DNA of 61,460 bases, from contig JALWPK010000148.1 in assembly GCA_026995045.1 (NCBI GenBank), positions 1-61,460 on the forward strand. The letters run 5' to 3'. Shown here piece after piece: positions 26,999 through 36,381 of the stretch; position 1 is the first letter of the stretch; every line of letters begins with the position of its first letter. The position numbers and the translations under genes are program-made. This stretch comes from Gammaproteobacteria bacterium (lineage in GTDB: Bacteria; Pseudomonadota; Gammaproteobacteria; SZUA-229). The notes beneath the pieces were generated by a model. That model did no database searches and was not told the DNA's origin. It worked only from the letters and a program-made list of their open reading frames with translations.

Positions 26999-29695
26999 TC
27001 AGGACAGGCGTTGCAACAGCACCTGCGCCTGTGTGCGGCTGGTGAAGCGCGGGTGCTTGTCAAGCAGCTCGCGCAACACCTGTCTGGCCTGAACAGTGAG
27101 GCCGTTTTCCGCCAGCGCCAGCGCATGATGGTACTGGATGTCCGGGTTGTCCGGCAGCACCTGCAGCGCCTGCTCAATCAAACGCAGGCCTTTTTCCGCA
27201 TAGCCCTGCCGGGTTAGCAACCAGCCGTAGGTGTCGAGCACACCTGCATCCTCCGGCAGCAGGCGATAAGCCTGTTCGGCATAATCAATCGCTTTCGGGT
27301 CATTGTTCAAGGCGTACAGCCAGGCCAGATTGTTCAGCACCGAGCCATTCCCGGGCGCCATTTTCAGCAGCGTTTCAAACTGCTTCACAGCTTGGTGATT
27401 GCGCCCGGCTTGCTGGTAATAGTTGGCCAGCTGAAAGCGAATGCGAACGTCATCCGGATGTTGCTCCAGCCATTGCAGCAACAGGGCGCCTGCGTTTGTC
27501 TTGCCTGCGCGATGAGCTGCGTGGAACCGCTTTAGCAGCAGTTGCGGGTCCTGCTGGTATTGCCAGGCGCGATTGTATTGTGTCAGCGCCTGTTCAAACT
27601 GTTGCAAACGCATTTTTGTATTGCCTGCCTGCAGATAACCAATAGCCGATTCCGGCGCCAGCTGTTGCAACTTGTGGGCAAGGCGCAGGCTGGCGCCGGT
27701 GTTGCCCGCGAGCAGTTCCAGATCAGCCAGCAGGCTGATGGCAGTAATATTATCCGGTTGTTGCTGTAGCGTGCTGTCGAGCAGCATGCGTGCTTTTTTC
27801 AGGTTGCCTTTGAGCAGGTTCGCCCTCGCCAGCAAAATCTGTACAGGGAGTGTCTCGCGGCCTTGCGCGGCAAGTTTGTTAAGTGTGAGGATGGCGTCGT
27901 CATAGTTTTGCTGGGCGATCAGCAGTTTGCCCTGTTCCAGCAACAGCTCGGGTTCGGCCGGGGCGATATCCAGCGCCTGCTTCAGATACAGCGCCGCCTT
28001 GTCGGGTTCGCCCTTGCGCAGGTAGTAACGCGCCAGCACCAGACGCGACTGGTAATGGTTGCTGTCCGCCTTACGCGCCTGGTGCAGCCATTTGAGCAGG
28101 TTTTTGCTGTCGCCTTCGCGAGCGGCCAGTTCGGCCATGCCCATCAGCGCAGGCGCATAATCCGCCTGTTGCTTCAGCGCCAGACGGTATTGCTCTTCGG
28201 CCTTGCCGGTTTTGCCCTGGCTGGCGTAGATGCTGCCCAGCATGTTGCGCAACTCGGCGCTGTCTGTTTGCGCCAGCAGGCGATTGACCAGTGCGATGGC
28301 GGCGTCGGTCTGGCCTGATTTGAGGTAAGCGTCAACCCGGATTTTATCGGCTGCGAGCTTGTCGCCTCCGTGTTTTTCAAATTGCACCACGGTATTCAGC
28401 GCCTGCGGGATTTTGCCGGCGCGAACCTGGGCAATGGCCAGTTGCCGATACAGGCTGGCGTTATCCGGCTCCGCCTGGATGGCGCGCTGGATGGCCTGCA
28501 GGCCGGCGCGGGCATTGCCCAGCGCCAGTTCGGCCTGGCTGGCGAGCACCAGCGCATCGCGGTCGTCCGGGTTGGTCTGCAGTACTGCGCGCAGTTGCTG
28601 GCGCGCCAGTTGGGGTTGCCGGGTGGCCAGATAGGTTTGCGCCAGCAGCTTGCGGGTTGCGGTGTCTGCATGCTGGTTTTCCAGATACCGGTTCAGATGC
28701 AGGATGGCCTGCTGGTAATCTTTCAGTGCAAACTTGATTCTGCCCAGCAATTGATGTGAACGGTTGTGGTCTGGCGCCATTTCCAGCAATACGCGGACGT
28801 GCTCTTCCGCGCGATCGAAATCCCCCGCGTTGAAGGCCAATAGCGCCAGCAAAAAGTTGGCTTCGGCATCGCGCTTGTGCTGTTTGATGACAGGTTGCAA
28901 GACGCCTCGCGCTTCATCGAAGCGTTGCTGAATCATCAGCAGCCGGGCGAGGCCGAGGCGGGCGCGGCGGCTGTGACCGGTCACCAGTCTGGCGGGTTCT
29001 TTGGCGATAATTCTGCGATAGGCGGCCTCTGCAGCCTGATATTGCTTGCCGAGCAACGCCTGTGAGGCGGACAGCAATAATAATTCCACATCGTCCGGGT
29101 ACAGCGCCAGGGCGCGATCGAGCGTCCGGCGCGCATCGCCGGATTCGATGCCGGCTATCTGGAACATGGCGGTGGCGCGCAACACCTGCGGTGCGTCAGC
29201 GCGTTGCTGTTCGCTTTGCCGGAGGCTGCTGACAGCCTTGTCTGTTTCGCCCAGACTGGCCTGCGCCAGCGCGCGCAGCGCAGTGGCCTCAGCGATGGCT
29301 TGCCGCCGCCAGTTTTGTTCGGGGCTGACCTCGTCCAGCAGTTTGCGGTATTCCTGCCGCGCGATGTATATCCGCGCGAGGCCGGTTTTGACCTGTTGGG
29401 GATCCCAGCCAGCCTGCAAGGCGCGGCGCAGTTCTTTTTCGGCTCCCGCCAGGTCGCCAGCCTGCAGGCTGATGACGCCGAGCAGGTAGCGCGCCTCGGC
29501 GTTTTCCGGGTTGGCTTTGAGAATGTTGCGCAATTCGATGCCGGCGGCCAGTAATTGTCCCTGATCGGCGTAGCGTTTGGCTTGCTGCAGCATTTTCTGT
29601 TCATCGACAGTGTCCGGACTGCAACCGGCCAATGCCATGCTAATGGCGAAAAGTATGGCGCACAGTACTGTGGCTGGCCTGGCGGCGCAGCGCAT
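26999..29695 (-). CDS. prsT: PEP-CTERM system TPR-repeat lipoprotein PrsT
   Basis: PrsT is a large periplasm- or outer-membrane-anchored TPR lipoprotein found only with XrtA systems. The 898-residue protein has a lipoprotein signal ending SMALAGC and about twenty degenerate TPR units along its length (for example ANPENAEARYLLGVISLQAG). The ATG at 29695 places the lipobox 19-23 residues in; a TTG ten codons upstream is possible. It likely scaffolds export or processing. It is transcribed towards the acetyltransferase from a 190-bp gap. Confidence 0.9.
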   Translation of the reverse strand: MRCAARPATVLCAILFAISMALAGCSPDTVDEQKMLQQAKRYADQGQLLAAGIELRNILKANPENAEARYLLGVISLQAGDLAGAEKELRRALQAGWDPQQVKTGLARIYIARQEYRKLLDEVSPEQNWRRQAIAEATALRALAQASLGETDKAVSSLRQSEQQRADAPQVLRATAMFQIAGIESGDARRTLDRALALYPDDVELLLLSASQALLGKQYQAAEAAYRRIIAKEPARLVTGHSRRARLGLARLLMIQQRFDEARGVLQPVIKQHKRDAEANFLLALLAFNAGDFDRAEEHVRVLLEMAPDHNRSHQLLGRIKFALKDYQQAILHLNRYLENQHADTATRKLLAQTYLATRQPQLARQQLRAVLQTNPDDRDALVLASQAELALGNARAGLQAIQRAIQAEPDNASLYRQLAIAQVRAGKIPQALNTVVQFEKHGGDKLAADKIRVDAYLKSGQTDAAIALVNRLLAQTDSAELRNMLGSIYASQGKTGKAEEQYRLALKQQADYAPALMGMAELAAREGDSKNLLKWLHQARKADSNHYQSRLVLARYYLRKGEPDKAALYLKQALDIAPAEPELLLEQGKLLIAQQNYDDAILTLNKLAAQGRETLPVQILLARANLLKGNLKKARMLLDSTLQQQPDNITAISLLADLELLAGNTGASLRLAHKLQQLAPESAIGYLQAGNTKMRLQQFEQALTQYNRAWQYQQDPQLLLKRFHAAHRAGKTNAGALLLQWLEQHPDDVRIRFQLANYYQQAGRNHQAVKQFETLLKMAPGNGSVLNNLAWLYALNNDPKAIDYAEQAYRLLPEDAGVLDTYGWLLTRQGYAEKGLRLIEQALQVLPDNPDIQYHHALALAENGLTVQARQVLRELLDKHPRFTSRTQAQVLLQRLS

Positions 29696-29885
29696 GAGGC
29701 GATGAATCAGGTGGTTGAGAATCAAGGCAAGTCTGGCGTCAGTTAATGAAATGAAGCGTTGTGTTTACGAAAGCGCGTTATTTATCGCACGGTATCGCTC
29801 AAGTATAGCGATAAAAGAAGGACGGCGTATCTGTGATGGTCAGCCATTTGGCGCCTTTGATGCGCTTTTGGCGCGCCGGGTCAGC

Positions 29886-30908
29886 TTATGAAAGCAATCC
29901 GCGCGCATTTTCCACCCAACTGCAGTAGCGTACAAAATTGCTGAAATCAGCCGGCAGCGGCAGGCGAGGGATGCGGTACATCGCATCGGGTGTGTGCGGC
30001 CTGCGCCTAACCTGATCCGCGGTGGTGGAAACGGCGCCGAGATAGCCGTTGTTTTTCAGAAAGGAAATTTCACGCTCGCCAAAATCGCTGGCGCGGCCGT
30101 TGGGGTAACAGAACAGTTTCAAGGGCGATTGCAAATGTGATTTGAGCACACGCCATGATTCGGATACCTGGTGCTGCATGCTGGCTGTGTCCATGTTGGA
30201 CAGAATGCGGTGGCTGACAGAATGCGGGGCAAAGCGGATGCCCTGTTGCTCCAGCTTGCGGGCGTCATCCCAATGCATGGCGCGGTAGGCGGGTGGCGGG
30301 GTTGGCGGCAATTCAAGTTGCGCGGCCTCTGCGAGTTGCTGGATGGTGGCGTCCAGCTGGTTCATGGGCAGGCTTTTCATTGCCGTGACCACTGCGCGTC
30401 GCAGGCGGGTTCTGTCCAGGCTGCTTCGTTCGGTTATGCCCAGTTGCCGCACCGCCGGTGTGGATTGCATGGTTTCCGGATTGGTTTGCTCGAACAGCCA
30501 TGAAACCTGCGCATCCCAGGGCCAGAGTGTTTGATCGAGCAGGCCGGTGATGACAAAAAAGGTCAGCGGGCAATCGAATTCGGCAAAGACCGGCGCGATG
30601 ACTTCCGCCTGGTCGGCATAGCCGTCATCCATGGTGAAGACCACCGATTTGGCTGGCAACTGGCGCAGATCGGGATAGGCCTGAATCAATTGCTGCAGCG
30701 ACAACAAATAGTAGTTGTGTGCGCGCAGGTGGCCCAGGCAACGGCGCAGGTGTTGCGTGTAGTTGTCGCTTTCCACAACCCGGTTGTCGGCTGTGCGGTG
30801 CAGCATGAACACCGGGATAGCAGGCGGCAGCAAGCGTCTGGCGACAGCAGTCACTGGCTGACTGGTAAGCGCGGGCAGCAACCATTTTTTCAACAGCGGT
30901 TTCACCAC
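29886..30908 (-). CDS. Polysaccharide deacetylase (NodB domain)
   Basis: The 340-residue CE4 esterase has motif 1 TMDDGYADQ (usually TFDDG), the metal-binding APHSVSH, and a later motif YPNGRASDFGEREI. The start is one of two adjacent GTG codons. The N-terminus is basic and amphipathic (MVKPLLKKWLLPALTSQ) rather than a clear signal peptide. It is the last gene of a minus-strand trio with FemAB and another deacetylase (32349-33365), whose order suggests joint action on one glycan substituent. Confidence 0.88.
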   Translation of the reverse strand: MVKPLLKKWLLPALTSQPVTAVARRLLPPAIPVFMLHRTADNRVVESDNYTQHLRRCLGHLRAHNYYLLSLQQLIQAYPDLRQLPAKSVVFTMDDGYADQAEVIAPVFAEFDCPLTFFVITGLLDQTLWPWDAQVSWLFEQTNPETMQSTPAVRQLGITERSSLDRTRLRRAVVTAMKSLPMNQLDATIQQLAEAAQLELPPTPPPAYRAMHWDDARKLEQQGIRFAPHSVSHRILSNMDTASMQHQVSESWRVLKSHLQSPLKLFCYPNGRASDFGEREISFLKNNGYLGAVSTTADQVRRRPHTPDAMYRIPRLPLPADFSNFVRYCSWVENARGLLS

Positions 30909-30935
30909 GGGCTGTTCCTGTTTGCGGGCCTGCCG

Positions 30936-32345
30936 TCAGGGCAGGTTGCGGACAATTGGCGGGCCCAGCACCTTGCTGGCCCAGACCGGCAGTTGTTGCC
31001 AGAGGCGTATGGCCAGCGCGTATTTGGGGTTGTCCGGATTGAGTTTCGGCGGTTCTGCGCCAGCAGGCAGCCAGTAGTGCCAGTAACAGGGCCGGGGTTG
31101 CGCGCCCCACTGTTGTTTGAATCGGTAAGTGCCTGCATCTTTGCTTGAACGTCCAAAATCAAAAAAACGGCAGCCGCTGCGGGTGGCCAGTTTCAATACT
31201 TCCCAGTACAGCAACATGTTGATGCTGAGGTGGTTTACATCCCTTATAGTGGATGCCCACGGAATTTCCATGCGATCGCCATGTGCGAGCAAAAACGCGG
31301 CGGCGACAGGGCGATTCTCAAGCCGGACAACGACGATGTTGCTCTGCTGCGGGAAGGTTTGGAGAATTTGCTCGAAAAACCGGCGACTGTAAACCGGCGT
31401 ACCCAAATCTCGCATATTTCGCGCAAACACGGTGTAAAAATCCCGTAAACAATTGTGAGCGCCTGTCAGCACCTGAGGCGATTCGCGCTGCGCTCGCCGG
31501 ATTTGCGCGCGCAGTTTGGAGCCGAAGTCTTGCCACAATATGGCGTCATCTTCGGGCAAGGGCAGAATCATGTTGACCTTGTCGGTGCGCGCGGGCATGC
31601 CGCTGCGCGCAATATCGTCGCGGTATTCAATATGACTGAGCCCGAGCTCAGCGGCCTGCCGGTTGGCGGCGTCGATCAGTTGTTGTTCTATTTCCGGGCT
31701 GTCAGCGATGGCGCCGCCGTAGTTGAAATACGGCATGGACACCATGAAATCGCCAAACAGGCGGCTGTTGAGGCGAATCAGCGGCAATACTCCGTGGACG
31801 TCGCCGTTGCTGTCTGTCGCCATGAAGTAGTACGCCTGATGACCAAACACATCGCCAATGAGCTTTTTCCATTCGACAAGATGATAAATGGAAGCCGCCG
31901 GGTGGGCGTTTACATAGGCATTCCATGCTGTGTCCTGGTGATCGTGCAATCCTGTGGTCAATGTCGCTGCAGCTGGCGCGCTGTTTTTGTAACGGATATT
32001 CCCGGATTGGGAGGTGGGCGTGGCGGGGCTTTCAAAATAGCCCAGTATTTGTTGCCTGGTTTCAGTGAGTTTGCTTTTTAACTGTTTGACCTGCGCGGAC
32101 TGCTGTTTCATTTTTGCCAGCAGCTGGTCAACCGGCTGATTGCCGCCACGCGCCTGGCCGATCTGACGGGACAGTTTCTTGCTTTGTCGTTGGGCGGATT
32201 TCAGTTGCTCACGCAAAGTCGCGTGTTGGCGCTGTAAAGCAGTGAGCGCTTGCGGCGCTTTGTCTGCAGTCGCGTTCCATTTCAGGTAACTTTTGAGCGG
32301 GTCGGCGAGAATCGCCTGCCGCTGCTGGTCATTCAGTTGCATCAT
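30936..32345 (-). CDS. FemAB-family aminoacyl/acyltransferase (XrtA type) with SerRS-like coiled-coil arm
   Basis: The C-terminal 340 residues match the XrtA-locus FemAB family (TIGR03019 type): SIYHLVEWKKLIGDVFGH, VSMPYFNYGGAI, LGLSHIEYRDD, FRSSKDAGTYRFK-like FDFGRSSKDAGTYRFKQQWG. The N-terminal 110 residues are an extra helical hairpin with ALQRQHATLREQLKSAQRQS, then LSRQIGQARGG, then a second helix. It resembles the tRNA-binding arm of seryl-tRNA synthetase. FemAB enzymes use aminoacyl-tRNA, so the arm could hold tRNA. Total length is 469 residues against about 330 for the family. It lies 3 bases after the deacetylase 32349-33365 and 27 bases before the one at 29886. Confidence 0.85.
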   Translation of the reverse strand: MMQLNDQQRQAILADPLKSYLKWNATADKAPQALTALQRQHATLREQLKSAQRQSKKLSRQIGQARGGNQPVDQLLAKMKQQSAQVKQLKSKLTETRQQILGYFESPATPTSQSGNIRYKNSAPAAATLTTGLHDHQDTAWNAYVNAHPAASIYHLVEWKKLIGDVFGHQAYYFMATDSNGDVHGVLPLIRLNSRLFGDFMVSMPYFNYGGAIADSPEIEQQLIDAANRQAAELGLSHIEYRDDIARSGMPARTDKVNMILPLPEDDAILWQDFGSKLRAQIRRAQRESPQVLTGAHNCLRDFYTVFARNMRDLGTPVYSRRFFEQILQTFPQQSNIVVVRLENRPVAAAFLLAHGDRMEIPWASTIRDVNHLSINMLLYWEVLKLATRSGCRFFDFGRSSKDAGTYRFKQQWGAQPRPCYWHYWLPAGAEPPKLNPDNPKYALAIRLWQQLPVWASKVLGPPIVRNLP

Positions 32346-32348
32346 GTT

Positions 32349-33365
32349 CTATAACCAGCCTGACAGCCGCGCCAGAAAGGCGGTTTTGTCTGCAGCAATG
32401 TCTTCATGGACGCCAATTCTGTGCAGGCTGTGCACCGGAGTGTCCAGCGTGTTCCAGCCGGACTGCGTGGTGACAGCGCCTTCATAGGTTTGCCCGACCA
32501 GTCGCAGGGCCTCGTCGCACAGGTCGCCGTTGGGATAGCAGAAAGTGGTGACAGGGTTACCGATGTGCTGTTCGATGGTTGATTTGCTGTGGAGGATTTC
32601 ATGTTGCAACTGTTCATGATCCAGTTGGGCGTTCAGGCGCACATGACGGCAGGTATGGCTGCCCATGCTGATCAGGCCGGAATCCACCATGGTTTGAATC
32701 TGCTCCCAGTTCAGCAGCGCGGCTGGTTGTTCGGGGTATTGTATCTCCAGCCGGGTTTCTGTTTCGGTGATGCGCTGGTGAATCTCGCTGTCAGGCAATG
32801 CCTTGACTTTGGCGATAGTGGCGGATATTTGTTCGGCAGTGGGAGCGCTTTGATTGAATTGATGCGGCAGCCATTGCAGGGCAGGGTGTTGTGCATGCTG
32901 AGGATATTGCGTTGCCACTGCAGCGATGAGCCGGGCCAGGCGCTCTGGCCAGAATACATTGTCTGTCCCCATCATGTCCGAGACCAGAAAGATGGTGGCG
33001 GGAATATTGTTTTGCTGTAAAACAGGAAATGCGAACTCATAATTGTCCGCCCATCCGTCATCAAATGTGATGGCGCAGGCCTTGTGTGGCACAGCGTCGC
33101 CATGATTGCGTTTGTGCAACCAGTCATCCAGCCGGACAATGCTAAAATACTGTTGCAGTATTTCGATGTGCTGGCGGAACGTTTCCGGGGTGACTATCAT
33201 GCCGGGCTCTTCCAGTGAAGCGCGCTCATCTTCTGCTGGCAAAATGCGGTGATACATCAGAATCAGCAAGCGCGGCTGACCGGAAGGGCGGGCATGGGGG
33301 CCTAACCCGGAGGCAAAATACTGCATACCGCGTTTGATTATTTTTTTCAGGAACCTATGCTTCAC
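32349..33365 (-). CDS. Polysaccharide deacetylase (NodB domain)
   Basis: The 338-residue CE4 esterase has motif 1 AITFDDGWADNYEFAF, the metal-binding GSHTCRH, and FCYPNGDLCDEAL. It is paralogous to the protein at 29886-30908 by layout but has the canonical TFDDG. The start is GTG at 33365. It is the first gene of the minus-strand deacetylase/FemAB/deacetylase trio; the promoter should lie in 33366-33456, shared with the divergent glycosyltransferase. Confidence 0.88.
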   Translation of the reverse strand: MKHRFLKKIIKRGMQYFASGLGPHARPSGQPRLLILMYHRILPAEDERASLEEPGMIVTPETFRQHIEILQQYFSIVRLDDWLHKRNHGDAVPHKACAITFDDGWADNYEFAFPVLQQNNIPATIFLVSDMMGTDNVFWPERLARLIAAVATQYPQHAQHPALQWLPHQFNQSAPTAEQISATIAKVKALPDSEIHQRITETETRLEIQYPEQPAALLNWEQIQTMVDSGLISMGSHTCRHVRLNAQLDHEQLQHEILHSKSTIEQHIGNPVTTFCYPNGDLCDEALRLVGQTYEGAVTTQSGWNTLDTPVHSLHRIGVHEDIAADKTAFLARLSGWL

Positions 33366-33456
33366 GAGACAGGGTTGACTTCATGTCGGTCATATACGAG
33401 GCAGAATCGCCACAATGCTGATTGTAGTGTGGTTTGCGCAGGAAACCAAAATTTTC

Positions 33457-34560
33457 ATGAAAACCATTCTTCACACCATAGACACCACCGGTCCTGGTGG
33501 CGCCGAAACGGTATTTATTGACCTGGCGACGCGATTGCCGAATGATCGATATCGGTCTGTTGTTGTGATACGGGGAAAAGGCTGGGTGTACGACGAGCTT
33601 CGCAGGCGGGGCGTTGAGCCTGTGTTGCTGGATTGTAAAGGCTCATTCAATGTTTCCTATCTGAAGGGATTGTGTCGAATTATTCGAGAACAACAGGTGG
33701 ATGTGATTCAGTCGCATCTGCTCGGCGCCAATGTTTATTGCTCGATTGCCGGCATAGTAACCGGCAGGCCGGTAGTGGCAACCTTTCACGGTGAGGTGGA
33801 TATTGGCGACAGGGAGCGTTTCAAGCGACTGAAGTTTGCGGCAATCGCAAAGGGCGCCAGGCATGTCGTTGCCGTCACAGACAGCCTGCGTGATGATATT
33901 GATGCGCGCACATTGCTCAGCGCCAGCAATATTCGTGTTATTTACAACGGCATTAATACACGGGATTTTATGTTGCCCGCCGGCAACAGTCTGCATCGGC
34001 GCTATGGCTGGGATGAAGACTGTCTGGTGATTGGCAGTCTGGGGAACATTCGTCCCGCCAAGGGATATAATGTTTTGCTGCGCGCCGCCAGGCAAATTAT
34101 TGACCGCAATGACAAGTGCAGGTTTGTTATTGCGGGAGAAGCCAGACAGGATAGCGCTTTGCTTGCCGAGTTGCTTGCGCTTCGCAAACAGTTGGGGCTG
34201 GATGAATATGTCAGATTTCTTGGCTTTACTGACAACGCCGCACAGTTTCTTGCAGATATTGATATTTTTCTCTCATCGTCGATTTCAGAGGGATTGCCAT
34301 TGTCGGCTATTCAGGCAATGGTCGCGGGCGCGCCGATTGTAGCGACCCGGTGTGGTGGTTATCAAGGCTTGATAGACGACGGCAAGACGGGTTTGCTGGT
34401 TGAGGTGAACAATCCGGGCGCTATCCATGAAGCTGTTGAAAAGCTGGCGGCATCGCCCGATATGAGAAAAAGCATCACCGAGCGCGCTAGGCAATATGCT
34501 GTTGCCAGGTACGACAATGCCGTCATGCTGGACAGTTATCGTCGCCTGTACGATGGATAA
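33457..34560 (+). CDS. Glycosyltransferase family 4 (GT-B)
   Basis: The 367-residue cytoplasmic enzyme has the N-terminal acceptor domain MKTILHTIDTTGPGGAETVF and a C-terminal nucleotide-sugar domain with GSLGNIRPAKGYNVLLRAA and the EX7E region SSSISEGLPLSAIQAMVAG. It adds one sugar to the lipid-linked repeat; the specificity is not predictable. ATG 33457 gives the family N-terminus; a further ATG 42 bases upstream is possible. It is divergent from the deacetylase trio and convergent with the ATP-grasp gene. Confidence 0.85.
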   Translation: MKTILHTIDTTGPGGAETVFIDLATRLPNDRYRSVVVIRGKGWVYDELRRRGVEPVLLDCKGSFNVSYLKGLCRIIREQQVDVIQSHLLGANVYCSIAGIVTGRPVVATFHGEVDIGDRERFKRLKFAAIAKGARHVVAVTDSLRDDIDARTLLSASNIRVIYNGINTRDFMLPAGNSLHRRYGWDEDCLVIGSLGNIRPAKGYNVLLRAARQIIDRNDKCRFVIAGEARQDSALLAELLALRKQLGLDEYVRFLGFTDNAAQFLADIDIFLSSSISEGLPLSAIQAMVAGAPIVATRCGGYQGLIDDGKTGLLVEVNNPGAIHEAVEKLAASPDMRKSITERARQYAVARYDNAVMLDSYRRLYDG

Positions 34561-34564
34561 CGGG

Positions 34565-35734
34565 TTAGTTCAATAAGTCGTGTGTATATTGTTTCAGTTC
34601 ATACCATGCAGGCGCCATGTCGCCCCAGCGATTGATTTCATGCCGGGTATGCGGGGAGGGCCGGAGAAACCGCCACACGGATTGCAGTTTGTGTAACGGG
34701 GTGTAGCGCGTGTCCCGCAGGGTAAGATACAGGTTATCCAGATCACCCAGCAGCCAGCGTAACCGTATACCGGTTCGGTAAGACTGAACAGGTTCGACGG
34801 TCTGGCCAGTGGCGGTCTGATACAGCAACCAGGGGAAATCCACGCCGGCATCAATCGCCAGTTGCAGTGAGCCCCAGAAGCGGGTGTTGACTTCCATCAG
34901 ATATGGCGTTTTATCTTCGGCGATTTTGAATTCCACCATCGCCACGCCATGCCAGTTTACGCTGTCCAGCAGCTTGCGCGTATAACGCAGCATTTGTTGA
35001 TCTGTCTCGATACTTTCGCTGAGCACGCTGACGCCCCCTTGCGGAGGTTTTTCACGAATTCTTCGGTGTGCAAAAAAAGCGACTGGCGTACCGTGATTAT
35101 ATAATGCAAAAATGCCAGCGCCCTGACCCGGTATGTACTGCTGTAGCATGTAGGGCTGTTGACTAAAGACTGCATCCTCCTGAAGCAATGTAGATGCAGT
35201 CTGTCTGTCTGCTGCAATTCTGACCGTTGCCCTTGACCAGCTGGCGCCATCTGAATTCCATGATTTGGCGGGTTTGAGAACGGTGGGGTACTCAGCAGAG
35301 TCCAGAATGTCAGCTATATTATGACCAGGCTGGATGAACTGTGAATTCGGGTGGGGTATATTGAGACGGCCAGCCAGTTTCATCAGCTCGCATTTGTTTG
35401 CCAGCCGGTTTACCGTGGCTGTGTCTGCAAACGGAATCATCACACTATCGGGCAATAACTGGCTTTCCAGTATCAGCCCGGATGTCAGTTCGGTCATGGG
35501 CATGATAATACTGATGCCATATTGCTGAACGATGTTTCCGATAGTTGAGACAAATGCCTGTGTGTCTGTTTTCGGATCAGGGTAGCGTATATATTGGCGG
35601 GAGTAACGAGAAGCGCCTGCAAGCGCATTCCGCAAATTGTCAGCCGTATACACCATGACGCCCTGCTTGCCCAAAGATCGAGTTGTCGCCAGCGCGCTCC
35701 GCTGATTGGCATCCAGGACAAGTACTCGTGACAT
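34565..35734 (-). CDS. ATP-grasp family ligase
   Basis: The 389-residue protein starts MSRVLVLDANQRSALATTRS, has a pre-ATP-grasp domain, an ATP-binding central domain (PTVLKPAKSWNSDG) and the metal-binding MEVNTRFWGSLQ. It resembles carbamoyl-phosphate-synthase-like ligases of polysaccharide and natural-product clusters. It would activate a carboxylate to form an amide or ester, perhaps on a uronic acid. The substrate is unknown. It is divergent from the tyrosine phosphatase. Confidence 0.8.
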   Translation of the reverse strand: MSRVLVLDANQRSALATTRSLGKQGVMVYTADNLRNALAGASRYSRQYIRYPDPKTDTQAFVSTIGNIVQQYGISIIMPMTELTSGLILESQLLPDSVMIPFADTATVNRLANKCELMKLAGRLNIPHPNSQFIQPGHNIADILDSAEYPTVLKPAKSWNSDGASWSRATVRIAADRQTASTLLQEDAVFSQQPYMLQQYIPGQGAGIFALYNHGTPVAFFAHRRIREKPPQGGVSVLSESIETDQQMLRYTRKLLDSVNWHGVAMVEFKIAEDKTPYLMEVNTRFWGSLQLAIDAGVDFPWLLYQTATGQTVEPVQSYRTGIRLRWLLGDLDNLYLTLRDTRYTPLHKLQSVWRFLRPSPHTRHEINRWGDMAPAWYELKQYTHDLLN

Positions 35735-35740
35735 ATGCGA

Positions 35741-35746
35741 TATAAT
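35741..35746 (+). promoter_or_regulatory. Possible -10 element (TATAAT) with nearby hairpin
   Basis: TATAAT lies 71 bp before the phosphatase start. A perfect 6-bp stem TGGCCC-aggc-GGGCCA follows at 35777-35792 in the would-be leader. No clear -35 is seen. Confidence 0.35.
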
Positions 35747-35817
35747 AGCGCTGAATAAGGAGAGGCAGTTTTTAACTGGCCCAGGCGGGCCATGTTCGGT
35801 GAAAGTGTAGCAGATTT

Positions 35818-36381
35818 ATGATAAAGATGATTCATCGTGTTGTGTACGACAGGTATGGCTCTCGAAAAGGGTTGCTGAATACACAAATTCACCGGCTTAA
35901 ATACTATTTGGGAAAATACAGGCATGTCAGTCAGGTGCAATGGAAGGATGTCAATCGACTGGTTTTTGTATGTAAGGGAAATATTTGCAGAAGTGCATAT
36001 GCAGAGGTAGTTGCAAAGAAACTGGGCCTGGACAGCGCATCGTGTGGTGTGGATACAAGTTCCGGTATGCCTGCTAACCCGGATGCGGTTCGTGTGGCAG
36101 AGTTGCGTGGTCATGACCTGTCTCTTCATGCTACTACGCCTATACAGCTTTTCGATAGGCAGCCGGGTGATTTGTTTGTTGCAATGGAGCCATGGCATAC
36201 GGAAAGAATAGAGAGCTTGTGTGGCGGTAATACACCTTGCACCTTGTTGGGAATGTGGGGACGGCCTGAGCGCCCGTATATTCACGACCCTTATGGCGCG
36301 AGTGATGAGTATTTCAACTATTGCTTTGATTATATAGAGAAAGCTGTTTATGAAGTCACGGAAAAAATCAAAAACAGTTGA
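35818..36381 (+). CDS. Low-molecular-weight protein tyrosine phosphatase (Wzb-like)
   Basis: The 187-residue protein has the LMW-PTP P-loop VFVCKGNICRS (C-X5-R-S), here with a second Cys in the loop. A general-acid region HDPYGASDEYF (Asp-Pro) sits near the end. It probably dephosphorylates the BY kinase encoded at 24031, as Wzb does for Wzc, letting polymerisation cycle. The N-terminal 40 residues are longer than in the minimal family. The 3' end overlaps the next gene by 32 bp, which couples them. Confidence 0.88.
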   Translation: MIKMIHRVVYDRYGSRKGLLNTQIHRLKYYLGKYRHVSQVQWKDVNRLVFVCKGNICRSAYAEVVAKKLGLDSASCGVDTSSGMPANPDAVRVAELRGHDLSLHATTPIQLFDRQPGDLFVAMEPWHTERIESLCGGNTPCTLLGMWGRPERPYIHDPYGASDEYFNYCFDYIEKAVYEVTEKIKNS

